Shown here one piece after another: positions 8,894 to 19,044 of a DNA stretch of 64,000 nt. This DNA comes from SHAN690 sp038131955 (lineage in GTDB: Bacteria > Bacteroidota > Bacteroidia > Flavobacteriales_G > Salibacteraceae). Each line of letters begins with the position of its first letter. The first letter of the stretch is position 1. The position numbers were made by a program, and so were the translations under genes. The notes under the pieces were generated by a model. The model made no database searches. It saw nothing but the letters and a program-made list of their open reading frames with translations, and was not told the DNA's origin. The stretch lies in NCBI GenBank assembly GCA_038131955.1, contig JAYPQK010000001.1, forward strand, positions 484,214 to 548,213. Reading direction: 5' to 3'.

Positions 8894-11800
8894 ATGATCA
8901 AGCAACTTTTATCAGTTGCCGCGGCGTTCTTGCTCACAAGCGGGACGTTGTTGGCACAGCAGGAGGTTTCCGGTGTCGTTATGTCGAGCGACGGAGAAAC
9001 CTTACCGGGAGTTTCTGTCGTTATTAAAGGAACGACCCAGGGAACATCCACCGATATGGATGGAAAATATTCTCTCGAAGTTCCAGGTTCTGAATCAATT
9101 CTCGTTTATTCCTTCATTGGGTTTCAAGATGTAGAGATGATCGCAGGCAGTAACTCCACTATCAACGTGACCATGACCGCGGGCGTCGAGCTCGAAGAAG
9201 TGGTAGTTACTGCATTAGGTATTTCCAGGGAAAAGAAGTCTCTGGGATATTCTACCCAAACCGTGTCTGGAGATGATGTGTCACGCGTCAAGGATGTTAA
9301 CTTCATGAGTACACTTTCAGGTCAAGTGGCGGGAGCCCAGATTAAGAACAGCGGTACGATGGGAGGGTCGGCGAACGTAATCATCCGAGGCTACAAATCG
9401 ATCAGTGGAAATAACCAGCCACTTTACGTTGTGGATGGTATCCCAATCCGAAATGACATCACGAACTCTTCTAATCAAAGAACGGGTCGAGGTGGTTTTG
9501 ACTATGGCAATGCCGCCATGGATATCAATCCGGAAGATATTGAGTCGATTGAGATCCTGAAGGGTGCTGCGGCGACAGCGCTTTATGGCTCGCGTGCGGC
9601 CAACGGTGTAGTTCTGATCGTGACCAAGAAAGGATCGAAGGGAAAGAAAGGAGGAATTGGTGTTACGATTCAGTCTGGATTCATGGCCGGGCAGATCAAT
9701 AGGAACACGACGCCTACTTATCAGAAGCAATACGGAGCAGGTTATGGGCAATATTATGGTCCTGATACCGCGTTTAATGGTCAAGTGGTCAATGGCTACG
9801 TTGAAGAAGCAGATCTAGATGGCGACGGCAATCCTGACGCTTTAGCAACTCCTATGGGAGAAGACGCTTCATACGGATTGGCCTTCGATGAGGCGGATCA
9901 GCTACTTACTTGGGAGTCAATCCACCCAGAGCTTTCAACCTATCTCCAGCCTCAGCCCTATGAGGCAACAGATAATGACGCTACCACATTCTATGAGACA
10001 TCTATGATGATAAATAATAGTGTTGCTGTGGAAGGTGCGAGTGACAATGGAAGCTACCGAATGAGCTTGGGTGACATGCGCCAGAAGGGAGTGCTTCCCA
10101 ATAGCAACATTCGTAGGAACAATGCTTCGGTTAATCTTAGCTACAAGCTGACCGATAAATTGACGGCATCTTCTTACATGAGTTATGTTCAGACTGCAGG
10201 ACTAGGTCGCTTCGGTACAGGTTATGACAGTCGTAACCCAAACCAATCTTTCCGACAGTGGTATAACGTTAGTACCGATATGGAAGCTCAGTGGAATGCG
10301 TATAACAACACGGGCAAAAACATGACGTGGAACCCATATGGTTTTGCAGCACCAGAGGCGTCTCGTGCGAATCCGCACTATTTTGACAATTACTACTGGA
10401 CACGTTATGAGAACTTTTCTACTGATGAGCGTAATCGCTTGATTGGAAACATGGTGTTGACGTACCAATTAACAGATTGGCTCAGTGTCATGGGGCGAAT
10501 CACAAATGACAACTACGATGAGATCCGGGAGGAACGCATTGCAGTAGGATCAGTTGACCCTGCCCAGTACTACAAGTATACACGTACGTATCAAGAAAGA
10601 AACTATGATTTGATCTTCTCGTTAAATAAGGATCTCACGGAGGACTTAAACTTGAACGGAGATCTGGGAGCTAACCTACGACGTGAAAAATGGAACCAAA
10701 CAGAAGCAGAGACCAACGGTGGCCTCGTGGTTCCAGGAGTTTATTCTCTCAGCAACAGTGTAAACCCTATCGAGGCACCAGCGGAAGTTGATTCAAGACG
10801 TGCAGTGGATGGCTATTTTGGCCGTGCGTCTTTGGGGTATAAGCGATTCTTGTATGCAGATTTCTCTGCTCGCTATGATGTCAGTTCTACACTCCCTGAG
10901 AGTAATAATGCCTATTTCTATCCTGCGGCAGCACTGAGTATGGTGTACTCTGAGCTTTTGAATATCGACGGATTTGATTTCGGTAAGATTCGTGTGAACT
11001 ACGCTCAGGTGGGTGCGGATGCTCCTACCCAACGAATCAATCCAATTTATGACCTGAATACTCCGATCTCTGGGGTGTCATTAGCAAGCGCCACGAATAC
11101 ACGCTTCAATCCTGAGTTGCGCCCAGAGCGCACGACTAGCTTCGAACTTGGCTTTGAGAACAAATTCTTCCAAGGTCGTGCGGGTCTGGACCTAACCTTG
11201 TATCGTTCGAATACCTTAGATCAGATTTTGGCCGCTCGTGTGAGTTCTTCTACAGGTTCATACTTCCAGTTCATCAACGCTGGAAATATCCAGAACCAAG
11301 GAATCGAGCTCTCATTGAATGCGAACATTGTTAAGACGGATAACTTCCGTTGGGATACTCGAGTGAATTGGGCTCTTAACCGCAACGAGGTTATTGAACT
11401 GGACGGAGACCTCACTACTTACCAGTTGGCTTCAGTTCAAGGTGGTATAACCATTGAAGCCGAGGTTGGCCAGCCATTCGGTGTTATCAAAGGAACCAAC
11501 TTTGTTTATGCTGAAAATGGCGAGCCAATCGTTTATGATCACCCTTTCGGAGGTAAGCGCTATTGGCGTTCTGCCTCTCCTGAGATCATTGGTAACATGT
11601 TGCCAGATTGGACCGGTGGTTGGACCAACGATTTCACATACAGCAACTTCACTCTATCTGCACTTATCGATGTTCAGAAAGGGGGAGACTTCTTCTCTCT
11701 CGATACATGGTATGGGTACGGAACAGGTATCTATGACTTTACCGCTGGAACCAACGATAAAGGAAATGATGTTCGAGATGATGTAGATGCTGGAGGTGGA

Positions 11801-12214
11801 CTTCCAATCGGAGGGATGAACCCTGCAGTAGATGAGAATGGTGACTATATCCTTGACGATGATGGTAACCTTACATCAGATGGAACAGCGAACGATGTGT
11901 ACGGCTATTATGGTAACTACGCCAACTCTTCAGGATGGGCAACTGCTCCTAATGCATTGCACGTTTACGATGCTACCTACGTGAAGCTTCGTCAATTGGC
12001 ATTGACTTACACTGTACCATCTTCCAAGTTGGAGAACTCACCCCTTGGAGGACTGTCCGTATCCTTGATCGGACGTAACCTTGCTATCCTGTTCAAGAAC
12101 TCACCTTATACAGACCCTGAAGCTGGTTTGAGTGCAGGGAACATTCAAGGATACCAGTCAGGTGCATATCCCGCAGTGCGAGAGTATGGAGTTAACGTAA
12201 CCCTCAAATTCTAA
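8894..12214 (+). CDS. SusC/RagA-family TonB-dependent outer-membrane transporter
   Basis: Imports an oligomeric nutrient (glycan or peptide) across the outer membrane with its SusD partner, powered by TonB. The 1,106-residue length is typical. A signal peptide (residues 1-21, ending LLAQ) is followed by a carboxypeptidase-like regulatory domain (about 23-100, GVVMSSDGETLPGVSV), a plug domain (about 110-245, with the SusC signature LYVVDGIPI) and a large beta-barrel ending in the aromatic VNVTLKF. The susD gene follows after 11 bases. No glycoside hydrolase, sulfatase, peptidase or sigma/anti-sigma pair is adjacent, so the substrate cannot be guessed. Upstream 8749-8893 is AT-rich and should hold the promoter. 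Confidence 0.95.
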   Translation: MIKQLLSVAAAFLLTSGTLLAQQEVSGVVMSSDGETLPGVSVVIKGTTQGTSTDMDGKYSLEVPGSESILVYSFIGFQDVEMIAGSNSTINVTMTAGVELEEVVVTALGISREKKSLGYSTQTVSGDDVSRVKDVNFMSTLSGQVAGAQIKNSGTMGGSANVIIRGYKSISGNNQPLYVVDGIPIRNDITNSSNQRTGRGGFDYGNAAMDINPEDIESIEILKGAAATALYGSRAANGVVLIVTKKGSKGKKGGIGVTIQSGFMAGQINRNTTPTYQKQYGAGYGQYYGPDTAFNGQVVNGYVEEADLDGDGNPDALATPMGEDASYGLAFDEADQLLTWESIHPELSTYLQPQPYEATDNDATTFYETSMMINNSVAVEGASDNGSYRMSLGDMRQKGVLPNSNIRRNNASVNLSYKLTDKLTASSYMSYVQTAGLGRFGTGYDSRNPNQSFRQWYNVSTDMEAQWNAYNNTGKNMTWNPYGFAAPEASRANPHYFDNYYWTRYENFSTDERNRLIGNMVLTYQLTDWLSVMGRITNDNYDEIREERIAVGSVDPAQYYKYTRTYQERNYDLIFSLNKDLTEDLNLNGDLGANLRREKWNQTEAETNGGLVVPGVYSLSNSVNPIEAPAEVDSRRAVDGYFGRASLGYKRFLYADFSARYDVSSTLPESNNAYFYPAAALSMVYSELLNIDGFDFGKIRVNYAQVGADAPTQRINPIYDLNTPISGVSLASATNTRFNPELRPERTTSFELGFENKFFQGRAGLDLTLYRSNTLDQILAARVSSSTGSYFQFINAGNIQNQGIELSLNANIVKTDNFRWDTRVNWALNRNEVIELDGDLTTYQLASVQGGITIEAEVGQPFGVIKGTNFVYAENGEPIVYDHPFGGKRYWRSASPEIIGNMLPDWTGGWTNDFTYSNFTLSALIDVQKGGDFFSLDTWYGYGTGIYDFTAGTNDKGNDVRDDVDAGGGLPIGGMNPAVDENGDYILDDDGNLTSDGTANDVYGYYGNYANSSGWATAPNALHVYDATYVKLRQLALTYTVPSSKLENSPLGGLSVSLIGRNLAILFKNSPYTDPEAGLSAGNIQGYQSGAYPAVREYGVNVTLKF

Positions 12215-12225
12215 TCAGAGAAAGC

Positions 12226-13668
12226 ATGAAAAGATCGATTATAATTGGCGCGTTAGGCGTCTTCATTCTCGGAGGGTGTACCAAAGACATCACCGAGTTC
12301 AATAACAATCCAAAAGCTCCCGAAAACGTTCCAGCAGGCAATTTGTTTGCCAACGCCGAGAAAGAGCTGTTTGACTACATGAGTAGTCCAAATGTGAATG
12401 TTAACACCTTCCGTCTATGGTCTCAACAGTGGACTCAAACTACGTATACAGACGAATCCAACTATGAGCTCATTGAGCGAAACATCAATGGTGAAGTGTA
12501 TGATAGGCTTTATGCTCGTGTTTTACGAGATCTATCTGAAGCCCGCACGACCATCGAGAATGATGAGTTCGTAACAGGCAATGATGCCAAGGTTCAATTG
12601 GCGATGATCACCGTTCTGGAAGTGTATGCTTACCATGTATTGGTGGACATCTTCAATGATGTACCATACTCTGACGCCCTTCAGGGTGGTGACGGAATTT
12701 TGACGCCATCCTACGATGCAGCAGCGACCATCTATCAAGATCTTGCAGCTCATCTTCAGACGGCTTCCGCAGACCTTGGATCGGGAGGTAGTTCAGGCAC
12801 CATGGGTGGATCAGATCTGATCTACGGTGGCGATGCTTCTAGCTGGCAGGCTCTTGCTAACTCTTTGTTGCTTAAGTTGGCCGTTCGCTATGGCGATTAC
12901 GACAACGGAACAGCACAGGGATGGGCAAACGCTGCTTTGAGTGGTGGAAACCTAATCACCTCATCTGGTATGGATGCGAATTTCCCTTACACAAGTTCTA
13001 CTCCAAATACCAACCCATTGTGGGAAGATTTGGTGCAAAGTGGACGTACGGATTTCGTCGCTTCTAACACGATCGCAGATATCATGAACGCTGATAATGA
13101 TCCTCGTCGCTCGGTTTATTTCCGCAACCTGGATTCATTGGGCAATATTACTGGTAATCCTTACGGCGCAGGTGGCTCTTACTTCAACTTCTCTCAACCA
13201 GGAGACGCAATGGAGGATCCTACCATCGAAGGGGTTCTAATGAGCGCGGAAGAGGTTCACTTCCTTATGGCTGATGCTGCTGCTCGCGGTTGGTCTGCTG
13301 ATGATCCAGCCGATCACTACGATATGGGAGTTAGCATTTCAGTTGAGCATTGGACCGGTGCTACTACGCTGGATTCAGCTTTCGCCGCTTCAGTTGACTA
13401 TGATGCGCTTATCAATGGAGGCATGTCCTGGAAAGAGGTGATCGCACGACAGAAGTGGGTTGCGCTCTACAATCGAGGCTTCGAAGCGTGGTCAACATGG
13501 AGGTTGTATGACGCACCAACCATGAACGTCGCGGCCGAGGCAGGAACAACTCCTCCAACGCGATACAACTACACTGTAGATGAGTACTCTGTTAATGGAT
13601 CAAACGTTGGAGCTGCTAATGGTGGTTCTGACAACGTCATGGACAAAGTATTTTGGGACGTGAACTAA
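12226..13668 (+). CDS. SusD/RagB-like nutrient-binding outer-membrane lipoprotein
   Basis: Surface lipoprotein that caps the SusC barrel and binds the nutrient. The lipobox LGGC (Cys18) ends a short signal peptide. The sequence resembles the SusD-like_2 subgroup (NNNPKAPENVPAG near the mature N-terminus; late motif WKEVIARQKWVALYNRGFEA). 480 residues is normal. It lies 11 bases after susC and is followed by a terminator, so susC-susD form a two-gene transcript. Substrate unknown. Confidence 0.93.
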   Translation: MKRSIIIGALGVFILGGCTKDITEFNNNPKAPENVPAGNLFANAEKELFDYMSSPNVNVNTFRLWSQQWTQTTYTDESNYELIERNINGEVYDRLYARVLRDLSEARTTIENDEFVTGNDAKVQLAMITVLEVYAYHVLVDIFNDVPYSDALQGGDGILTPSYDAAATIYQDLAAHLQTASADLGSGGSSGTMGGSDLIYGGDASSWQALANSLLLKLAVRYGDYDNGTAQGWANAALSGGNLITSSGMDANFPYTSSTPNTNPLWEDLVQSGRTDFVASNTIADIMNADNDPRRSVYFRNLDSLGNITGNPYGAGGSYFNFSQPGDAMEDPTIEGVLMSAEEVHFLMADAAARGWSADDPADHYDMGVSISVEHWTGATTLDSAFAASVDYDALINGGMSWKEVIARQKWVALYNRGFEAWSTWRLYDAPTMNVAAEAGTTPPTRYNYTVDEYSVNGSNVGAANGGSDNVMDKVFWDVN

Positions 13669-13691
13669 CTTCATCAGAAGTTTGGTTAGAA

Positions 13692-13728
13692 CAAGCCTCG
13701 ACCCATCGGTCGGGGCTTGCTTTTTTTA
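13692..13728 (+). terminator. Terminator of the susC-susD transcript
   Basis: Stem AAGCCTCGACC with GGTCGGGGCTT, then GC and seven T, 24 bases after the susD stop. Confidence 0.85.
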
Positions 13729-13752
13729 GGACTTTTCATCCCTTGAGACACA

Positions 13753-13760
13753 TACTTTTG
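13753..13760 (+). promoter_or_regulatory. Bacteroidota -7 box TACTTTTG of glyS
   Basis: TACTTTTG matches TAnnTTTG and ends only 5 bases (CACCC) before the glyS ATG. Transcription would then start at or next to the ATG, giving a leaderless message. No clear -33 TTG was found at the usual distance. Confidence 0.5.
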
Positions 13761-13765
13761 CACCC

Positions 13766-15280
13766 ATGAATCAGGAGGATAAATTCAAGAACGTCATCTC
13801 CCACGCCAAGGAGTATGGCTTTGTATTTCAGTCAAGTGAGATCTACGATGGGTTGAGCGCGGTGTATGACTATGGTCAGCTAGGCGCTGAACTCAAGAAG
13901 AACATCCGCGACCACTGGTGGAAGAGCATGGTGCAGATGCACGAGAACATCGTCGGCATCGATGCCGCCATCTTCATGCATCCAAGCACTTGGAAGGCTT
14001 CCGGGCACGTGGACGCCTTCAACGACCCCCTGATCGACAACAAGGACTCAAAGAAGCGTTACCGCGCCGACGTTCTTATTGAGGACCATATTGCCAAGAT
14101 CGAAGGGAAGATCGACAAGGAGATCACCAAGGCGGCTAAACGTTTCGGCGACGACTTCGATGAGGTAATGTATAAGCAGACCAATCCGCGGGTAAAAGGG
14201 TATCTCGATAAGATCGAAGCGATCGAAGCGCGCATGAAGCGATGTCTGGATAATGGTGACTTAGAGGACCTGAAGCAATTGATCATCGATGAAGAGATCG
14301 TGGATCCGATCAGTGGTTCAAGAAACTGGACGGATGTTCGTCAGTTCAATCTGATGTTCAGCACCGAGATGGGTTCGACCGCCGAGGGAGCTAGCACCAT
14401 CTACCTCCGGCCTGAGACAGCCCAAGGCATTTTTGTGAACTACCTGAATGTGCAGAAGACCGGTCGTATGAAGATTCCCTTTGGTATCGCACAGACCGGA
14501 AAAGCCTTCAGAAATGAGATCGTAGCGCGTCAGTTCATCTTTCGTATGCGCGAGTTCGAGCAGATGGAGATGCAGTTCTTCGTCAAGCCTGGTACCGAAA
14601 TGGAGTGGTACGAACACTGGAAGCAGGAGCGCATGCAATGGCATCTCGATCTGGGGATGGCGCAAGAGATGTATCGCTTCCACGACCACATCAAATTGGC
14701 GCACTACGCTAACGCGGCCGCCGACATCGAATTCAACTTCCCATTTGGATTCAAGGAACTGGAAGGGATTCACTCACGAACTGACTTTGACCTCAAGCAG
14801 CACGAGGAGCATAGCGGCAAGAAGCTTCAATACTTCGACCCTGAAGAGAACAAGAATTACGTTCCATACGTAGTAGAAACGAGCATCGGCCTCGACCGTA
14901 TGTTCTTGGCGATCCTTTCATACGCCTATCAGGAAGAGCAACTCGAGGATGGGTCCGAAAGAACCGTACTCCGCATTCCGGCCAAGCTCGCTCCGTACAA
15001 AGTGGCGGTACTTCCGCTTCTCAAGAAGGATGGTCTCCCAGAAAAGGCGCGCGAGGTGATCGATGGACTCAAGCACGAGTTCATGTGTCAATACGATGAG
15101 AAAGATGCAATAGGTCGACGCTACCGTCGTCAAGATGCGATCGGCACCCCATTCGCCATCACCATTGATCACCAATCTTTGGAAGACAACACCGTGACGA
15201 TCCGAGAGCGAGACAGCATGGAGCAGCAGCGGGTGGCTATTGCTGAAGTTGTGGACATCGTGCGCAAAGGCTTGAAGTAG
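13766..15280 (+). CDS. glyS: Glycyl-tRNA synthetase, single-chain (alpha2) type
   Basis: Charges tRNA-Gly with glycine; class II synthetase of the single-polypeptide dimeric type (504 residues). Class II motif 2 is seen as FRNEIVARQFIFRMREFEQ and motif 3 as ETSIGLDRMFLAI; the C-terminal anticodon-binding domain begins near LAPYKVAVLPL (about residue 411). Start at ATG 13766 is supported by the N-terminal family sequence (YGFVFQSSEIYDG) and by the promoter box just ahead. The gene stands alone between the susCD terminator and a TonB receptor 65 bases downstream. Confidence 0.97.
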   Translation: MNQEDKFKNVISHAKEYGFVFQSSEIYDGLSAVYDYGQLGAELKKNIRDHWWKSMVQMHENIVGIDAAIFMHPSTWKASGHVDAFNDPLIDNKDSKKRYRADVLIEDHIAKIEGKIDKEITKAAKRFGDDFDEVMYKQTNPRVKGYLDKIEAIEARMKRCLDNGDLEDLKQLIIDEEIVDPISGSRNWTDVRQFNLMFSTEMGSTAEGASTIYLRPETAQGIFVNYLNVQKTGRMKIPFGIAQTGKAFRNEIVARQFIFRMREFEQMEMQFFVKPGTEMEWYEHWKQERMQWHLDLGMAQEMYRFHDHIKLAHYANAAADIEFNFPFGFKELEGIHSRTDFDLKQHEEHSGKKLQYFDPEENKNYVPYVVETSIGLDRMFLAILSYAYQEEQLEDGSERTVLRIPAKLAPYKVAVLPLLKKDGLPEKAREVIDGLKHEFMCQYDEKDAIGRRYRRQDAIGTPFAITIDHQSLEDNTVTIRERDSMEQQRVAIAEVVDIVRKGLK

Positions 15281-15345
15281 TTTTCGATTTAACATCGCTT
15301 GGCTCAATCCTTGTTGAGTTTGCGGCCAATCAAAACGAGAGATAC

Positions 15346-17769
15346 GTGGGAAAGCAAATGCTCTTACTGGCGCTAGTTACGCTTGGTTGGAATGGATTCG
15401 TGAAGGGGCAAAAGGTGGTGGTGAAAGACCAGATCACCCATCGACCTATAGAGATGGTCAACATTGCTAGTTATGGCTCGAATCAAGTAGTATCTACTGA
15501 TGCACGCGGTGAAGGCGATCTTGAGGCTCTTCGTACAAATCATGCCGACAGTATTTCCTTCAGCTTAGTAGGCTACCAAACCAAGTACTTCGTATTTGAA
15601 TCGTTAGGGGAGAATGACCACTTCACCGTTTACCTCGAGCGTAGTCCTTTTGCCCTGAATGAGTTAGTAGTAAGCGCTGCTCGGTGGGAGCAAGCGAAGA
15701 ACGATATTCCAGTCAAGATCCTTTCCATCACGCCCGAAGACGTGCAGATGCAAGCTCCCCAAACGGCAGCAGATCTCCTTGCCAGATCGGGTGAGGTTTA
15801 TGTGCAGAAGTCGCAGCTCGGAGGAGGAAGTCCCATAATACGTGGGTTTGCCACGAATCGGGTCATGCTGACGGTAGACGGAGTCCGCATGAACAACGCG
15901 ATCTTTCGAGGAGGGAATCTTCAGAACGTCATCTCCATCGACCCGCTGTCCATCGAGCGCACGGAAGTCGTATATGGTCCGGGATCGGTGATCTATGGGA
16001 GCGATGCTCTCGGCGGGGTCATGAGCTTTCACACGTTGGAGCCTCGGCTTTCACAGAAGGATGAAGTCCTTGTGAAGGGGAGTGCATTTGTGCGAACAGC
16101 TTCGGCCAACTTTGAGAAGACCGGGCATTTTGACGTCAACTTCGGCGGAAAGAAATGGGCTTCCGAGACCAGTATTTCTTATTCGGATTTCGACGATCTA
16201 CGGATGGGTTCGGCAGGACCGGATGACTACCTCAGGCCGGAATATGTCACCTCCGTGAATGATCGTGATACCGTTGTTCCTTACCCTAACCCACAGGTTC
16301 AAACTCCGACAGGGTACGAGCAGATCAACCTACTACAAAAGTTGAAATGGAAGCCAAAAGAGAACACGGAGTTGAATTACAGCTTCCTATACTCCACCAC
16401 CTCGGATTATCCCCGCTACGATCGCTTGGTACGCTATCGACGAGATCGACTTCGTTCAGCAGAATGGTACTACGGCCCTCAAGAGTGGATGATGCACTCC
16501 CTGCGCATTGAGAATAAGGATCGCAACTTCTTCTATGATCGCATGCGGGTGACCATGGCCTACCAGTATTTTGAAGAAAGTCGTCACGATAGAGATTTTG
16601 GTTCGGCCATTCGCACCAACCGTGTTGAGCGTGTGAATGCCTATTCGCTCAATGTCGACTTGGAACAAGACATTGGGGCTCGTCACGAGATCTTCTATGG
16701 CACGGAGTGGGTCTTGAATCAGGTGGGGTCGAATGGTATGGATAAGAACATTTTCACCGAACAAACCTTTGCGGCACCATCGCGCTACCCGAACGAATCC
16801 GCTTGGCAGAGCGCAGGTGTCTATGTTTCGGATCGTTTCCGCTTGACGGAGAAGATCACGCTCTTGGCGAGCGCTCGGTACAACTTGGTGCTAGTGCAAG
16901 CAGACTTTGATACCACATTCTATGATCTGCCTACGACCTCTCTCGACCTCACCATGGGGGCATTGAACGGAAGCGCCGGTATGACCTATCGCCCAACCGA
17001 AAAGTGGCAGTTCAACCTCAACCTCTCTACAGGATTCCGCGCGCCTAACATTGACGACATCGGCAAGGTGTTCGACTCCGAGCCCGGTTCCGTGGTGGTG
17101 CCCAATCCCGACTTGAATCCAGAGTACGCCTACAATGCGGACCTCGGTGTTACCAAGGTGTTTGGTGAGGTGCTGAAGGTGGATGTAACGGGTTTTTATA
17201 CCCTCCTGGATAATGCCATGGTTAGGAGAGACTTCAGCCTTGGGGGACAAGACAGCATTTTGTATGACGGTGAGTTGAGTCGGGTTCAAGCCATTCAGAA
17301 TGCAGCTCAAGCTACAGTGTATGGAGTCCAAGCTGGCTTTGAGTGGAAGCTGGGCGCCGGATTCAGCTTGGCGAGTAGGATCAATTTCCAAGAAGGGGTG
17401 GAAGAGTTAGACGATGGATCAAAAGCACCGCTTCGTCACGCAGCACCGACCTTCGGTTTGACACGATTGACCTACGAGCGTGAGCGGTTGAGTATACAAA
17501 TGAGCTCGGAATACAATGCGGCGATCGCTTCAGCCGATATGCCTCCATCAGAATTGGAGAAGGACTTCATCTATGCCTTGGATGACAACGGTATTCCATA
17601 CTCGCCCGCGTGGTACATATTCAGTGTCCGTGCCATGTATTCGGTGAATGAATACATCCAACTTACCATTGGGGTCGAGAACTTACTGGATCAGCGTTAC
17701 AGGCCTTACTCTTCGGGAATCGCGGCGGCAGGGCGCAATTTTCAGGCCTCGGTACGGGTGCTTTTCTAA
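15346..17769 (+). CDS. TonB-dependent outer-membrane receptor, heme/hemoglobin-receptor-like
   Basis: Outer-membrane active transporter. Either GTG 15346 or ATG 15358 could start it; both give a signal peptide ending near FVKGQ. A carboxypeptidase-like regulatory domain (about residues 24-110) precedes the plug (NELVVSAARWEQ, then PIIRGFATNRVMLTVDGVRMN) and a barrel ending FQASVRVLF. The barrel carries FRAPNIDDIGKVF and NPDLNPEYAYN, close to the FRAP and NPxL motifs of heme/hemoglobin receptors, so heme-iron uptake is the best guess. No hmuY-like partner or heme enzyme is next to it. It is convergent with pth, with 18 bases between the stops. Confidence 0.85.
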   Translation: MGKQMLLLALVTLGWNGFVKGQKVVVKDQITHRPIEMVNIASYGSNQVVSTDARGEGDLEALRTNHADSISFSLVGYQTKYFVFESLGENDHFTVYLERSPFALNELVVSAARWEQAKNDIPVKILSITPEDVQMQAPQTAADLLARSGEVYVQKSQLGGGSPIIRGFATNRVMLTVDGVRMNNAIFRGGNLQNVISIDPLSIERTEVVYGPGSVIYGSDALGGVMSFHTLEPRLSQKDEVLVKGSAFVRTASANFEKTGHFDVNFGGKKWASETSISYSDFDDLRMGSAGPDDYLRPEYVTSVNDRDTVVPYPNPQVQTPTGYEQINLLQKLKWKPKENTELNYSFLYSTTSDYPRYDRLVRYRRDRLRSAEWYYGPQEWMMHSLRIENKDRNFFYDRMRVTMAYQYFEESRHDRDFGSAIRTNRVERVNAYSLNVDLEQDIGARHEIFYGTEWVLNQVGSNGMDKNIFTEQTFAAPSRYPNESAWQSAGVYVSDRFRLTEKITLLASARYNLVLVQADFDTTFYDLPTTSLDLTMGALNGSAGMTYRPTEKWQFNLNLSTGFRAPNIDDIGKVFDSEPGSVVVPNPDLNPEYAYNADLGVTKVFGEVLKVDVTGFYTLLDNAMVRRDFSLGGQDSILYDGELSRVQAIQNAAQATVYGVQAGFEWKLGAGFSLASRINFQEGVEELDDGSKAPLRHAAPTFGLTRLTYERERLSIQMSSEYNAAIASADMPPSELEKDFIYALDDNGIPYSPAWYIFSVRAMYSVNEYIQLTIGVENLLDQRYRPYSSGIAAAGRNFQASVRVLF

Positions 17770-17787
17770 ACCAGGTCGGCTTTTATC

Positions 17788-18351
<564 letters not shown>

Positions 18352-18359
18352 GGGAATGT

Positions 18360-19019
18360 TTATCCCTCTGCTGGTGCTTCAGCTGCTGCTTCAGAACTAC
18401 CCTCAGCTGAGGTTGACTCTTCTCCTTCAGCTCCTTCGCCTTCTTCACCCTCTTCCTCTGCGTCATCTGCGATTGCACGACGAGAAGTCTTGATGGCTAC
18501 TACAACACGGTTAGCTGCTTCGAGCATTTCTACACCAGGAATATCTAGATCGCCCACCTTCTTAGAGTGACCGATACGCATATTAGAGATGTCGATGGTG
18601 ATGGCATCAGGCAGGGAATCTACCATACCACGCACGTACAATACCTTGGCATTACGGCGAAGTACACCACCATTTCTCACACCTATAGCTGAACCTTCGA
18701 GTACTACAGGAAGCTTCAGTGATACTGGCTTGCCTGGTAGAACCTCTACAAAGTCCATGTGCATGATGCTATCCTGCACGGCGTGATACTGCACGTCCCG
18801 AAGAACGGCTTTAACTTCTTTACCACCAGCTTTGATGGTGATCAGGAACACGTCTGGTGTGTACACCAGCTTGTTCAAATCGCGTTCGTCAGCATAGAAA
18901 TGGAGGATCTCCTCTCCACCATATACTACACATGGAACGTGGCCTTCTCTGCGCAACTGCTTCGCGGATGAACCGCCTACAGCCTCTCGCAAATGCCCAT
19001 TTACTTCAATCGTTTTCAT
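18360..19019 (-). CDS. rplY: 50S ribosomal protein L25, long (CTC/TL5) form
   Basis: Binds 5S rRNA in the large ribosomal subunit. The 219-residue protein has the L25 domain (about residues 1-95, motif PCVVYGGEE) and the C-terminal TL5/CTC beta domain, then a low-complexity acidic tail of about 40 residues rich in Glu and Ala. The tail is common in Bacteroidota L25. It sits 25 bases after prs and 8 before pth, in one operon. Confidence 0.96.
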   Translation of the reverse strand: MKTIEVNGHLREAVGGSSAKQLRREGHVPCVVYGGEEILHFYADERDLNKLVYTPDVFLITIKAGGKEVKAVLRDVQYHAVQDSIMHMDFVEVLPGKPVSLKLPVVLEGSAIGVRNGGVLRRNAKVLYVRGMVDSLPDAITIDISNMRIGHSKKVGDLDIPGVEMLEAANRVVVAIKTSRRAIADDAEEEGEEGEGAEGEESTSAEGSSEAAAEAPAEG

Positions 19020-19044
19020 TGCGTAATTAAATGAATAAAACGGA

